Shown here one piece after another: positions 7,202 to 15,384 of a DNA stretch of 24,975 nucleotides. The stretch covers positions 1 to 24,975 of the forward strand of contig CAYFQE010000016.1 in assembly GCA_964345235.1 (NCBI GenBank), read 5' to 3'. The notes below the pieces were generated by a model. It saw only the letters and a program-made list of their open reading frames with translations, was not told the DNA's origin and ran no database searches. Position 1 is the first letter of the stretch. Each line of letters starts with the position of its first letter. The translations under genes were made by a program, and so were the position numbers. Origin of the DNA: Scatomorpha sp964345235. GTDB lineage: Bacteria > Bacillota > Clostridia > Oscillospirales > Oscillospiraceae.

Positions 7202-10200
7202 ATGGCTGTTTTTAGAGTTTATGTTGAAAAAAAAGCTCCCTACGCCCTAAAGGCGGAAGAGCTGAAAAAAGAAATTCAAAGCTTTTTGGAGCTGCCTCAG
7301 CTTGAGGAGCTTAGGATATTAAACAGATATGATGTTGAAGGAATTGACGAGGAGCTCTTCGGGCGTGCGATAGACAAGATTTTTTCCAACGCAGTGACCG
7401 ATGATGTGTATTTTGAAGAGCCCGAATCTTTTATGGCCATTCGCTCGGAGTATTTGCCCGGGCAGTTTGACCAGCGCGCCGAATCCTGCTCGGAATGCAT
7501 TCAGCTCATCTCGATGAAGGAGCGGCCTATCTGCAGGTCTGCAACAATATATCTTTTGGAGGGCGAGCTTAACGAACTTGACTGCGAAAAGATTAAAAAC
7601 TATCTAATAAACCCCGTGGAAAGCCGTGAGGCGGCAAAGGAGCTGCCCGAGAGCCTTAAGGCTGAGTTTCCCGAGCCTGAGAGCGTGCCTGTTATCGAGG
7701 GCTTTATCGGCATGGACGACTCTGAGCTGGGTAAGCTTCTTGAGAGCATGGGCTTTGCCATGGACCTTGACGACCTCAGGTTTTCTCAGAACTACTTTAA
7801 GTCGGAGCAAAGAGACCCCACCGAAACGGAGCTGAGAGTTCTCGACACCTATTGGTCGGATCACTGCAGACACAGCACCTTTAACACTGAAATCACAAAG
7901 ATAAGTATAGATGATGAAGACAGCGCTAAGGCTTATGAGCGCTATTTGGAGATAAGGCGAGAGCTGGGCAGAGAAAACAAGCCCATAAGTCTTATGGACC
8001 TTGCCACGATAGGCGCAAAATATCTAAAGCACAAGGGCGTGCTTAAGAATCTTGACGAGTCGGAGGAGGTAAACGCCTGCTCGGTTAAGATTAGAGCCGA
8101 TGTAAACGGCGAGTACGAAGACTGGCTTTTAATGTTTAAAAACGAGACTCACAACCACCCAACCGAGATAGAGCCTTTCGGCGGAGCTTCTACCTGCCTT
8201 GGCGGCGCCATACGAGACCCGCTTTCGGGAAGGGCATATTGCTATCAGGCAATGAGAGTCACGGGTGCGGCAGACCCTCGCACTCCCCTTTCAAAAACAC
8301 TGAAAGGAAAGCTTCCCCAGTATAAGATAGTCACGGAGGCGGCAGAGGGTTACAGCTCTTACGGCAACCAAATCGGCCTTACCACCGGCCTTGTTGACGA
8401 GATTTATCATCCCGGCTATGTGGCCAAACGCATGGAAGTCGGCGCCATTATGGCCGCCGCTCCCGCTATTAATGTTGTTCGCAAGAGACCTCAGGCCGGA
8501 GACCTCATCATACTTTTGGGCGGCAGAACCGGCCGTGACGGCATCGGAGGCGCCAGCGGCTCTTCCAAGGCGCATGATTTAGAGAGCTTGACAAGCTGCG
8601 GAGCCGAAGTTCAGAAAGGCAACGCTCCCGAGGAGCGCAAAATTCAAAGGCTTTTCCGCAAGGGTGAAGTGAGCCGCATGATAATTCGCTGTAACGACTT
8701 CGGCGCCGGCGGTGTTTCGGTTGCTGTGGGCGAGCTGGCCGACGGACTTAGGATTGAGCTTGACAAAGTGCCTCTTAAATATGAAGGCTTGAGCGGAACG
8801 GAACTTGCCATTTCGGAAAGCCAAGAGCGCATGGCCGTATGCCTTCATGCCGAAGACGCCGAGCGCTTTATCGAGGAGGCAAAAAAAGAAAATTTAGAAG
8901 CTACGGTAATTGCCGAGGTCACCGAAGAGCCTGTGCTTAGAATGTATTTTAGAAACGAGCTCATCTGCGACCTTAAGAGAAGCTTTTTAGATACAAACGG
9001 CGCAAGTAAACAGAGCGAAGTTTTTGTGCAGGCCCTTAAAGAGCCCGTGAGCGAAGATTACGAGAACGACACATTCTCCGCTCTTTTTGAGAAAAAGCTC
9101 TCAGACTTAAACTCCTGCTCTAAGAAAGGCCTTGTTTCGCGCTTCGACAGCAGCATCGGCAAAGCCAGCGTTCTTGTTCCTTTGGGCGGAAAAAAGCAAA
9201 GCTCTCCCGCCGACTGCATGATAGCAAAGCTCCCTGTCTTCGGAGAAACGCACACATGCTCGGGCATGGCCTACGGATTTGACCCTTATCTTTCGGAGCA
9301 AAACACATATTTAGGCGCTTACACCGCTGTTGCTATGAGTGTAGCTAAGCTTGTGGCCGCAGGCTTTAGGCGTGATAACATCTATTTGAGTTTTCAGGAA
9401 TATTTCGAAAGACTGGGAAATGAGCCTTCCCGTTGGGGCAAGCCTTTTTCGGCGCTTTTGGGAGCGCTCTCGGCTCAGCTCGACTTATCTGTGGCCTCTA
9501 TCGGCGGCAAGGACAGTATGTCGGGAAGCTTTGAAGACCTGGATGTCCCACCCACTTTCATCTCATTTGCGGTATCGCACGGAGATGTGAAAAACATAAT
9601 AAGTCCCGAGTTTAAGCGCGCGGGCTCTAAGGTTTATCTTCTTGAAGCTCCTGTCCGCGATAAAGAAAGCCTTGTCGCCTGCCTCGACAGACTGGAGAAA
9701 CTGATTTCGGAAAGCCTTATTATATCTGCGCTCGCGGTATCCAACTCCCCCGCCGAAAGCGTTTTTAAGGCAGGAGTGGGAAACTCTATCGGCTTTATTT
9801 TCTCGGAAAAGTTCTCGCAGACAGAGCTTTTTAATAAAAACTATATTTCTTTTGTTTTGGAAGCCGAGGACGAGCTAATCGAAGACGAGTCTCTTCGCTT
9901 TTTTGGTGAAACACGCAAAGAGTTTTTATTTGAACACAAGAGCGAAAAAGCCGATGGCAAAAAGCTTGAAAAAGCTTGGGAGAATACGCTCTCCTCTGTT
10001 TATCCCACCGAGGTTGAGGGAAAAACGGTTAAAAAACAGGCGCCCTTCAGGCATGCCGAGAAACCCCGTTTCCCCAAAATCGGCATAGCAAGACCTGCTG
10101 CCGTCATACCCATATTCCCCGGCACAAACTGCGAATATGACACGGCGGAGACTTTGCGCAGGGCGGGCGGTGTACCCATATTCTCGCATGTTAGAAACCT

Positions 10201-10888
10201 AAGTCATGAGATGATTTCAGACAGCGTTAAAGAACTTAAAAAAGCCCTGGATTCGGCTCAGATGCTCATAATCCCGGGCGGTTTTTCAGGCGGCGACGAG
10301 CCCGACGGCTCGGGCAAGTTTATAAATTCTTTTTTCAGAAATCCCGAGCTGAGTGATGCCGTCCATGCTCTTTTGGAAAGGGACGGGCTTATTCTCGGAA
10401 TATGCAACGGATTTCAGGCCCTTTTGAGGTTGGGACTTTTGCCTTTCGGCAAAATTTGCAGCATAACCGCCGATTCGGCCACCTTGAGCTTTAATGAAAT
10501 CGGCAGACACCAGAGCGGACTTTTTAAAACAATTGTTTCCTCCAAACTCAGCCCGTGGCTCTCGAAAACTGCGCTCGGTGAAGTGTTTACAATACCCGTT
10601 TCGCACGGAGAAGGCAGATTCTGCTGCAGTTCTGAGCTGCTTAACACGCTTATCGAAAACGGCCAGATTGCCGCTCAGTATGTTGACGATGAGGGTCTTG
10701 TGAGCTCGGATATTCGCCACTGCCCGAACGGCTCGGTTTTCGGCATTGAGGCGATAAGCTCTCCCGACGGCAGAATTTTAGGCAAGATGGGACACTCGGA
10801 AAGAAGCGGCGAAAATCTTTATATAAATGTTCCGGGCAACAAATATCAGCCTCTCTTTGAGGGCGGTGTGGACTATTTCAGGTTCTGA
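7202..10888 (+). CDS. purL: Phosphoribosylformylglycinamidine synthase, single-chain PurL
   Basis: Large one-polypeptide FGAM synthase (1228 aa from the chosen start) that replaces the separate PurS-PurL-PurQ set. Synthetase part: SDHCRHSTF, FKNETHNHPTEIEPFGGAST, GGRTGRDGIGGASGSS and FGAGGVSVAVGELADG, then a second homologous half with IGGKDSMSG. C-terminal glutamine amidotransferase: FPGTNCEYDTAE, nucleophile Cys1068 in ILGICNGFQ, His1135 in SHGEGRF, and the terminal GHSERSG. I chose ATG 7202, 5 bp after GGAGG (7192-7196). The in-frame TTG at 7190 lies before that site and would overlap purD. It is the last gene of the operon. Confidence 0.97.
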   Translation: MAVFRVYVEKKAPYALKAEELKKEIQSFLELPQLEELRILNRYDVEGIDEELFGRAIDKIFSNAVTDDVYFEEPESFMAIRSEYLPGQFDQRAESCSECIQLISMKERPICRSATIYLLEGELNELDCEKIKNYLINPVESREAAKELPESLKAEFPEPESVPVIEGFIGMDDSELGKLLESMGFAMDLDDLRFSQNYFKSEQRDPTETELRVLDTYWSDHCRHSTFNTEITKISIDDEDSAKAYERYLEIRRELGRENKPISLMDLATIGAKYLKHKGVLKNLDESEEVNACSVKIRADVNGEYEDWLLMFKNETHNHPTEIEPFGGASTCLGGAIRDPLSGRAYCYQAMRVTGAADPRTPLSKTLKGKLPQYKIVTEAAEGYSSYGNQIGLTTGLVDEIYHPGYVAKRMEVGAIMAAAPAINVVRKRPQAGDLIILLGGRTGRDGIGGASGSSKAHDLESLTSCGAEVQKGNAPEERKIQRLFRKGEVSRMIIRCNDFGAGGVSVAVGELADGLRIELDKVPLKYEGLSGTELAISESQERMAVCLHAEDAERFIEEAKKENLEATVIAEVTEEPVLRMYFRNELICDLKRSFLDTNGASKQSEVFVQALKEPVSEDYENDTFSALFEKKLSDLNSCSKKGLVSRFDSSIGKASVLVPLGGKKQSSPADCMIAKLPVFGETHTCSGMAYGFDPYLSEQNTYLGAYTAVAMSVAKLVAAGFRRDNIYLSFQEYFERLGNEPSRWGKPFSALLGALSAQLDLSVASIGGKDSMSGSFEDLDVPPTFISFAVSHGDVKNIISPEFKRAGSKVYLLEAPVRDKESLVACLDRLEKLISESLIISALAVSNSPAESVFKAGVGNSIGFIFSEKFSQTELFNKNYISFVLEAEDELIEDESLRFFGETRKEFLFEHKSEKADGKKLEKAWENTLSSVYPTEVEGKTVKKQAPFRHAEKPRFPKIGIARPAAVIPIFPGTNCEYDTAETLRRAGGVPIFSHVRNLSHEMISDSVKELKKALDSAQMLIIPGGFSGGDEPDGSGKFINSFFRNPELSDAVHALLERDGLILGICNGFQALLRLGLLPFGKICSITADSATLSFNEIGRHQSGLFKTIVSSKLSPWLSKTALGEVFTIPVSHGEGRFCCSSELLNTLIENGQIAAQYVDDEGLVSSDIRHCPNGSVFGIEAISSPDGRILGKMGHSERSGENLYINVPGNKYQPLFEGGVDYFRF

Positions 10889-11218
10889 TCAGCCCAATTT
10901 ATCGCCGTTACACACCTTTTTATCGGGTGTAATTAGCACAACTCCGCCTTCGCTGTAGGTGCCGAGAACCAAAACCTCCGACATAAAGTCGGCTATCTGC
11001 CTTGGCGGGAAGTTTACCACAGCTAAAACCTGCATATCTATTAAATCCTCCGGCTCATATCTTTCCGTGATTTGAGCTGAGGATTTTTTTATCCCCAAAC
11101 TCCCGAAATCAACTTCGAGCTTGTAGGCGGGTTTTCTCGCCTTTTTAAATTCTTCCGCTTTTATTATCGTGCCAACCCTTATATCGAGCTTTAAAAAATC
11201 TTCGAAGCTTATAGTCAT
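10889..11218 (-). CDS. csaA: CsaA-like tRNA-binding / export chaperone domain protein
   Basis: A 109-aa OB-fold protein of the CsaA family (tRNA-binding-domain fold), reported in Bacillus as a chaperone acting on exported proteins. Hallmarks are FLKLDIRVGTIIKAEEFKKARKPAYKLEVDFG at the N terminus (shown in two parts: FLKLDIRVG and ARKPAYKLEVDFG), SSAQIT, VVNFPPRQIADFMSEVLVLG and the ending DKKVCNGDKLG. I chose ATG 11218, preceded by AAGGAC, giving the family's usual 109-110 aa. The longer frame to 11281 is upstream promoter DNA. Its stop codon touches that of purL, so the genes converge without a spacer. Confidence 0.9.
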   Translation of the reverse strand: MTISFEDFLKLDIRVGTIIKAEEFKKARKPAYKLEVDFGSLGIKKSSAQITERYEPEDLIDMQVLAVVNFPPRQIADFMSEVLVLGTYSEGGVVLITPDKKVCNGDKLG

Positions 11219-11252
11219 ATTTGCTCTGTCCTTTTTTTCTAATCTAATTCGG

Positions 11253-11281
11253 ATTATAGATTGCGTTTTTAGATATGACAA
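11253..11281 (-). promoter_or_regulatory. csaA: Promoter of csaA
   Basis: On the reverse strand TTGTCA (11281-11276), a 17-bp gap and TATAAT (11258-11253) lie about 35 bp before the csaA ATG. The -35 lies inside the last codons of the regulator remnant, so csaA does not depend on that broken gene. Confidence 0.72.
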
Positions 11282-11933
11282 GTTTGTTTTAAAACTTCAC
11301 AAAAAATAGTTTCAGAGCTGCGGCAAAGTTCTTTCTTCGATGCGTCTAACCCGCAGAGCTGAGCATATTCGTAGAGTTCTTCCTTTTCTAAGCTCAAGTC
11401 GTGAAAAGAGAGTTCATGGAGCTTATGCCCGAGCTCCAGCCTCTCTGCCTCATTGAAAATCTGGTTTCGTGACATGAGGATAATGTGCGCATTGCTCGGT
11501 ATGTCCTTTGCAAAAAACAATATAAATTGTGTTACCGCCTTCGAGGGGAGAATGTGAACATCGTCTAAAATAAAGAAAAATTCTTTATCATATGCATCTA
11601 GCGCAGTATATAAAATCTCTGAGCAGACGGCAAGCGACTGAATACTGTCGGGAAATCCAAGCGCAAGCAAGCGTTCTTGGGCTTCGGGAATATTTTTGAA
11701 CACCTTGCAAAAATTTGTCCAGAAGTCCGCAACAGAGTCAGTCAAGACTATTTGCTTAAAAACATTGCGGAGTCATTGGTTTTCGTCCTGCGGGTTGACC
11801 ACCATTTTATGGCTGTGGTTTTGCCAAACCCCATAGGTGCAATAACCGTCGTTATTGGATAATTATAAATTTGGTTAAGTTTATTTTTAAGGCGTTGGGT
11901 TATAAATATGTTGTCGAACTGTAAGTTTTCCAT
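11269..11933 (-). pseudogene. Remnant of a MalT/LuxR-type (STAND ATPase) transcription regulator
   Basis: From ATG 11933 the frame encodes ITQRLKNKLNQIYNYPITTVIAPMGFGKTTAIKWW with a Walker A loop (GFGKTT, residues 35-40), typical of the N-terminal ATPase of large MalT-like LuxR regulators (shown here as ITQRLKNKLNQIYNYP and VIAPMGFGKTTAIKWW). It stops at TAG 11750-11748. The next frame carries on with QIVLTDSVADFW, then a Walker B FFFILDDVHIL and AHIILMSRNQI. A one-base shift near 11750-11758 rejoins the two parts. The protein then ends at 11269, lacking the usual several hundred residues of repeats and the C-terminal DNA-binding helix-turn-helix. It is a non-functional fragment. The start has AAGGGAC upstream. 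Confidence 0.82.
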
Positions 11934-11980
11934 ATCGAGTCCCTTTTGCTCTGTCGTGCAAAGCTGCTTTGCTTCGGCGT

Positions 11981-12033
11981 TTTGTATTTTCTCTGTTGGT
12001 GTTTATCAACAATTTTACAATAATTGTTGATAA
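11981..12033 (-). promoter_or_regulatory. Palindromic operator-like site and promoter of the broken regulator
   Basis: TTATCAACAATT (12003-12014) and AATTGTTGATAA (12022-12033) form a perfect 12-bp inverted repeat around a 7-bp centre. On the reverse strand the left arm contains TTGATA (12009-12004), a -35-like box placed 17 bp from TACAAA (11986-11981). A regulator bound to the palindrome would cover the -35. A smaller palindrome GCAAAG-CTG-CTTTGC (11958-11972) lies in the leader. Confidence 0.5.
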
Positions 12034-12132
12034 GAATCTATATGATTACCTTATTTTTTTGTTTGAAATCATTTTTGTGAGCTTATATTTTAAAAATTTC
12101 AGTAAATGAAATTGAGAATTAAGAAACAAAAC

Positions 12133-12174
12133 AACACAGTCGCTGATGCTTTAATTCACATCAGCGACTGTGTT
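12133..12174 (-). terminator. Terminator of the four-tRNA cluster
   Basis: A perfect 16-bp stem, AACACAGTCGCTGATG (12133-12148) with CATCAGCGACTGTGTT (12159-12174) and a 10-nt loop, lies 6 bp beyond the last tRNA. On the reverse strand it is followed by TGTTTTGTTTCTT. Fits a rho-independent terminator for the minus-strand tRNAs. Confidence 0.85.
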
Positions 12175-12179
12175 TAATC

Positions 12180-12253
12180 TGGAGGCGCCACCCGGATTTG
12201 AACCGGGGCTCAAGGATTTGCAGTCCCACGCCTTACCACTTGGCTATGGCGCC
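12180..12253 (-). tRNA. tRNA-Cys (anticodon GCA)
   Basis: Reverse strand GGCGCCATAGCCAAG begins at 12253. The anticodon loop CTGCAAA gives GCA, the T-arm is CCGGTTCAAATCCGG, and the acceptor GGCGCC pairs with GGCGCC before T-CCA, which is encoded (12182-12180). Last gene of the four-tRNA unit. Confidence 0.95.
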
Positions 12254-12276
12254 ATTTAACCTTTCCAAGGTTAAAA

Positions 12277-12352
12277 TGGAGCGGGCAACGAGATTCGAAC
12301 TCGCTACCTCCACCTTGGCAAGGTGGCGCTCTACCAGATGAGCTACGCCCGC
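12277..12352 (-). tRNA. tRNA-Gly (anticodon GCC)
   Basis: Reverse strand GCGGGCGTAGCTCATCTGG from 12352, anticodon loop TTGCCAA (GCC), T-arm GAGTTCGAATCTC, acceptor 3' side GCCCGC-T-CCA. Complementary acceptor stem and encoded CCA. Confidence 0.96.
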
Positions 12353-12355
12353 AAA

Positions 12356-12431
12356 TGGTGCCTCAGGCCAGAATCGAACTGGCGACACGTGGATTTTCAG
12401 TCCACTGCTCTACCTACTGAGCTACCGAGGC
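12356..12431 (-). tRNA. tRNA-Phe (anticodon GAA)
   Basis: Reverse strand GCCTCGGTAGCTCAGTAGG from 12431, anticodon loop CTGAAAA (GAA), T-arm CCAGTTCGATTCTGG, and acceptor 3' side CTGAGGC-A-CCA with encoded CCA. Only 3 bp separate it from the glycine tRNA. Confidence 0.96.
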
Positions 12432-12444
12432 TTAAAACAAAATG

Positions 12445-12521
12445 TGGTGGGAACAACTGGACTCGAACCAGTGACCCCTTGCTTGTAAGGCAAGTGCTCT
12501 AACCAGCTGAGCTATGCTCCC
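12445..12521 (-). tRNA. tRNA-Val (anticodon TAC)
   Basis: Reverse strand GGGAGCATAGCTCAGCTGG from 12521, anticodon loop CTTACAA (TAC), T-arm CTGGTTCGAGTCCAG, and acceptor 3' side TGTTCCC-A-CCA with encoded CCA. First gene of the tRNA unit, next to its promoter. Confidence 0.95.
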
Positions 12522-12538
12522 GCACAAGATGCCTGTGT

Positions 12539-12567
12539 ATTATACAAAAGCATCTCAAACTTGTCAA
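12539..12567 (-). promoter_or_regulatory. Promoter of the four-tRNA unit
   Basis: On the reverse strand perfect TTGACA (12567-12562), 17 bp, perfect TATAAT (12544-12539), 17 bp before tRNA-Val. A consensus stable-RNA promoter. Confidence 0.9.
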
Positions 12568-12594
12568 CACCAAGAATGTTAAGTTTGTAAAATT

Positions 12595-13485
12595 TTATAT
12601 TTTCTGTTGCTCTCGTCTTATACTCTTTAAAATTTCCTTAACATCATCTGGAGTGAATATCTGCTTTTCATCGCAAAAGATACAACCCACCTCCGTGTTC
12701 TCGCCCTTTAGAATCATATCCTCGAGCTCGGCCTCGCCGCAACTTATAAGCGCATCGATGGTTTTTTTGCGACTGCATGTGCATTTATAGCTCACTTCCT
12801 CACGGGTGAGTATCTTGGCATCGAATCCCTTGGTGAGCATGCCGACCAGCTCGTAGGCATCTTTTTCGAATAGAACGCTTGTGACCGGAGGGGTGTTTTT
12901 TATGTTCTCCTCGAGCTTCTCAATAACTTCGATAGGCGCTCCGGGGAGAAGCTGGATTAAAAATCCGCCCGCCGAAAGTATCTCGCCCGAGCTTACCAGA
13001 ACTCCAAGGCCGATTGCAGACTCGGTCTGCTCACTCTCGGCCAAATACATGGCCATGTCTTCTGCAATTTCTCCCGACACAAGTTTAGTAGAACCGATAT
13101 AGGGCTCTTTAAGACCAATATCTCTGCTGACCGTTACAAAACCGTCTTTACCGACAGCCCTGCCGACATCCAGCTTTCCCTTTTCTTTTGGCGGAAGCTC
13201 TACTTGTGGATTGTCGGCATAGCCCCTGACATTCCCTTCGGAATCGGAAACCGCTATTATACTCCCTATCGGACCGCCGCCGTTTATGCGAATCATAATG
13301 CTGGCCGCTTCTTCTTTCATCATGTTTCCCATGAGAGAAGCGGCGGTGAGAGTTCTTCCGAGAGCCGCGGCGGCAACAGCGGAGCACGAATGAATCTCCG
13401 TTGCCCTTGCGACAATGTCTTTAGAATCAATTATCGAAAATCTAAATGAGCCTTCCGAGCAAATCCCTTTTAAAATAAATGACAT
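12595..13485 (-). CDS. hslO: Hsp33 redox-regulated chaperone
   Basis: Cytoplasmic holdase switched on by oxidation, protecting unfolded proteins under oxidative stress. At 296 aa it has the family length. The N-terminal core has ATEIHSCSAVAAAALGR and GNVRGYADNPQVELP. The C-terminal redox switch shows Cys235-x-Cys237 and Cys268-x-x-Cys271, the four zinc-binding cysteines. The start is ATG 13485, one base after the YerC stop with only a weak A/G-rich ribosome site, so translation is probably coupled. It lies just upstream of the tRNA promoter, with no clear terminator seen in between. Confidence 0.96.
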   Translation of the reverse strand: MSFILKGICSEGSFRFSIIDSKDIVARATEIHSCSAVAAAALGRTLTAASLMGNMMKEEAASIMIRINGGGPIGSIIAVSDSEGNVRGYADNPQVELPPKEKGKLDVGRAVGKDGFVTVSRDIGLKEPYIGSTKLVSGEIAEDMAMYLAESEQTESAIGLGVLVSSGEILSAGGFLIQLLPGAPIEVIEKLEENIKNTPPVTSVLFEKDAYELVGMLTKGFDAKILTREEVSYKCTCSRKKTIDALISCGEAELEDMILKGENTEVGCIFCDEKQIFTPDDVKEILKSIRREQQKI

Positions 13486-13486
13486 G

Positions 13487-13777
13487 CTATTTCTTTTCTT
13501 CGAGGCGTGACATTATGATTTCGTATGCGCCTGTACCGTATTGCAGACTTCTGTTTACTCTTGAAATCGTAGCGCTGGAAGAACCTGTTTTTTCCAAAAT
13601 TTCGTTATAGTTAAGTCCGTTTCTCAGGTGTTCGGCAACCTGATACCTCTGCTCCATAGCTTCCAATTCTTTCACGGTGCAAAGATCTTCAAAAAAATTA
13701 ATTGCCTCTTCAAGGTTTTGAAGCTCTAAAATAGCATTATAGAGATTTATGTTTTTCGTGCGATTTTTTCTGTTCAT
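13487..13777 (-). CDS. YerC/YecD-family TrpR-like DNA-binding protein
   Basis: A 96-aa helical protein of the TrpR-related YerC/YecD family. Family features are the central LCTVKELEAMEQRYQVAEHL and the helix-turn-helix that follows, LNYNEILEKTGSSSATISRVNRSLQYG, shown here as LNYNEILEKTG and SSSATISRVNRSLQYG. Members are small putative transcription factors whose ligand is generally unknown. No trp genes are nearby, so tryptophan sensing is not implied. AGGAG lies about 15 nt before the ATG, which is longer than usual. First gene of a two-gene unit with hslO. Confidence 0.88.
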   Translation of the reverse strand: MNRKNRTKNINLYNAILELQNLEEAINFFEDLCTVKELEAMEQRYQVAEHLRNGLNYNEILEKTGSSSATISRVNRSLQYGTGAYEIIMSRLEEKK

Positions 13778-13916
13778 TGTTTTATATTAAGGCTCCTTGA
13801 TGATTTGTTTTATAATTTAGTATTTTATAGCATTAGTGTGTGAAAGTAAAGTGTTCACAGTTATTTTAGTAAACTTTTGTTTCGTCTATGTAAATTATAT
13901 TTTTCATTTCGTTTTA

Positions 13917-13945
13917 TTGAAAAAAAATGTCATATAATGTATAAT
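13917..13945 (+). promoter_or_regulatory. Promoter of the nfeD-SPFH-hexokinase unit
   Basis: TTGAAA (13917-13922), 17 bp, TATAAT (13940-13945). It is 46 bp before the nfeD TTG start. The whole 13778-13991 gap is AT-rich and divergent. A minus-strand TATAAA for yerC is present but without a clear -35. Confidence 0.78.
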
Positions 13946-13991
13946 TTAATTGACCTAATCTTAACGCATATCTTAGAAAGGATGTGAATTT

Positions 13992-14459
13992 TTGGGTACA
14001 ATATTCAGCATAGCGATGTTCAGTGGAATTAGTACGAATACCTTATGGCTTATTTTATTTGTTCTGTTTCTGATTTTTGAAGCCGTAACGGTTTCGATTA
14101 CCAGCATATGGTTTGCAGCAGGCGCTCTTGTAGCGCTAATCTGTTCTATGCTGGGCGGTCCGGTTTGGCTTCAAGTCGTTCTTTTCTTCCTTGTATCTAT
14201 ATTGACGCTGATACTTACCAAGCCTTTGGTAAAAAAATTTGTGAATTCCAACACTGTTTCAACCAATTTCGATCGCATAATAGGGATGAATGCTGTTGTT
14301 ACAGAGGAAATTAACAATCTCAAGGCTCAGGGCGCCGTTTTGGTTGACGGCAAGGTCTGGACTGCCAGATCTTCAGACGACAGCGTTATTGAAAAAGACA
14401 CCATAGTTAAAGTCTGTAAAATAGACGGTGTTAAACTTATTGTAAGTAAAATTAATTAA
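13992..14459 (+). CDS. NfeD-family membrane protein
   Basis: A 155-aa short-form NfeD-like protein. The N terminus carries hydrophobic segments (about residues 15-35, 37-55 and 60-80: TLWLILFVLFLIFEAVTVS; FAAGALVALICSML; VVLFFLVSILTLIL). The C-terminal OB-like domain begins near RIIGMNAVVTEEI and includes GAVLVDGKVWTARS. NfeD proteins are partners of SPFH/stomatin proteins in membrane microdomains, and the next gene is such a protein. The start is TTG, placed 10 bp after AAAGGA. An in-frame ATG at 14016 lacks a ribosome site. Confidence 0.88.
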   Translation: MGTIFSIAMFSGISTNTLWLILFVLFLIFEAVTVSITSIWFAAGALVALICSMLGGPVWLQVVLFFLVSILTLILTKPLVKKFVNSNTVSTNFDRIIGMNAVVTEEINNLKAQGAVLVDGKVWTARSSDDSVIEKDTIVKVCKIDGVKLIVSKIN

Positions 14460-14474
14460 TAAAGGAGAAACATT

Positions 14475-15383
14475 ATGCCCTCTATAATAGTACCTGGTTT
14501 CTTGGTTCTTATTGTTCTGCTTATACTTGTCCGCAACATTAGGATAGTTCAGCAGGCAAACGCCTTTGTTATCGAAAGGCTCGGCGCATATCACACTACT
14601 TGGAATGTCGGACTTCACATTAAGATTCCTTTCATCGATCATGTGGTTCGTAAGGTATCGCTTAAAGAGCAGGTCGCCGACTTCCTCCCCCAACCCGTTA
14701 TCACAAAGGACAATGTCACCATGCAAATAGATACGGTTATCTACTATCAGATTACCGATCCGAAGCTCTTCACCTATGGTATTGAAAATCCTTCTGTTGC
14801 CATTGAAAATCTTTCTGCAACCACTTTGAGAAACATAATCGGCGCTCTGGAGCTTGACCAGTGCCTCACCAGCCGCGATATTATAAACACTCGCATGCGC
14901 TCCATCCTTGACGACGCAACCGACCCTTGGGGCATCAAAGTCAACCGCGTTGAACTCAAAAATATTCTGCCTCCCAGGGAAATCCAGATGGCCATGGAAA
15001 AGCAGATGAAAGCTGAGCGTGAACGCCGTGAATCCATTTTAAGAGCCGAGGGTGAAAAAACCTCGATGATTCTTCAGGCCGAGGGTGAAAAGGAATCGCA
15101 GATATTAAGAGCAGATGCAAAGAAACAGCAGCACATAATTGAAGCCGAAGGTGAAGCGGAAGCTATTTTAAAGATTCAAAAAGCTGTTGCCGACGGAATT
15201 AAGCTTATAAACGAGGCCAACCCCTCTGATGCCGTCATCAAGCTGAACGCCTTAGAAGCTTTTGGAAAAGTTGCCGATGGCAAATCCACAAAGATTATAA
15301 TTCCTTCGGAAATACAGGGATTGGCAGGTCTTGCAAGCGGACTCGTCGAGTCTGTTAAGGAGCCCGAAGCTCAGTATAAATAA
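14475..15383 (+). CDS. SPFH-domain (stomatin/prohibitin-like, QmcA/YbbK type) membrane protein
   Basis: 302 aa. One N-terminal membrane segment (about 4-20, IIVPGFLVLIVLLILV) is followed by the SPFH domain: VIERLGAYHTTWNVGLHIKIP, shown here as VIERLGAYHTTWNVG, then VSLKEQVADFLPQPVITKDN and VYYQITDP-like VIYYQITDPKLF. PWGIKVNRVELKNI and a charged coiled coil (about 165-235, repeats of ILRAEGEK, ILQAEGEK and ILRADAKK) follow. Such proteins form membrane scaffolds and pair with NfeD, encoded 15 bp upstream. AAGGAG precedes the ATG. The hexokinase gene starts one base after its stop. Confidence 0.93.
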   Translation: MPSIIVPGFLVLIVLLILVRNIRIVQQANAFVIERLGAYHTTWNVGLHIKIPFIDHVVRKVSLKEQVADFLPQPVITKDNVTMQIDTVIYYQITDPKLFTYGIENPSVAIENLSATTLRNIIGALELDQCLTSRDIINTRMRSILDDATDPWGIKVNRVELKNILPPREIQMAMEKQMKAERERRESILRAEGEKTSMILQAEGEKESQILRADAKKQQHIIEAEGEAEAILKIQKAVADGIKLINEANPSDAVIKLNALEAFGKVADGKSTKIIIPSEIQGLAGLASGLVESVKEPEAQYK

Positions 15384-15384
15384 T

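Noticed and set aside
11219..11281. N-terminal extension of csaA to 11281
   Set aside because: The extra 21 residues come from promoter DNA; the family begins at ATG 11218 with its own ribosome site.
15331..15384. 18-residue N-terminal extension of the hexokinase
   Set aside because: It overlaps the SPFH gene in another frame; ATG 15385 follows the upstream stop by one base.
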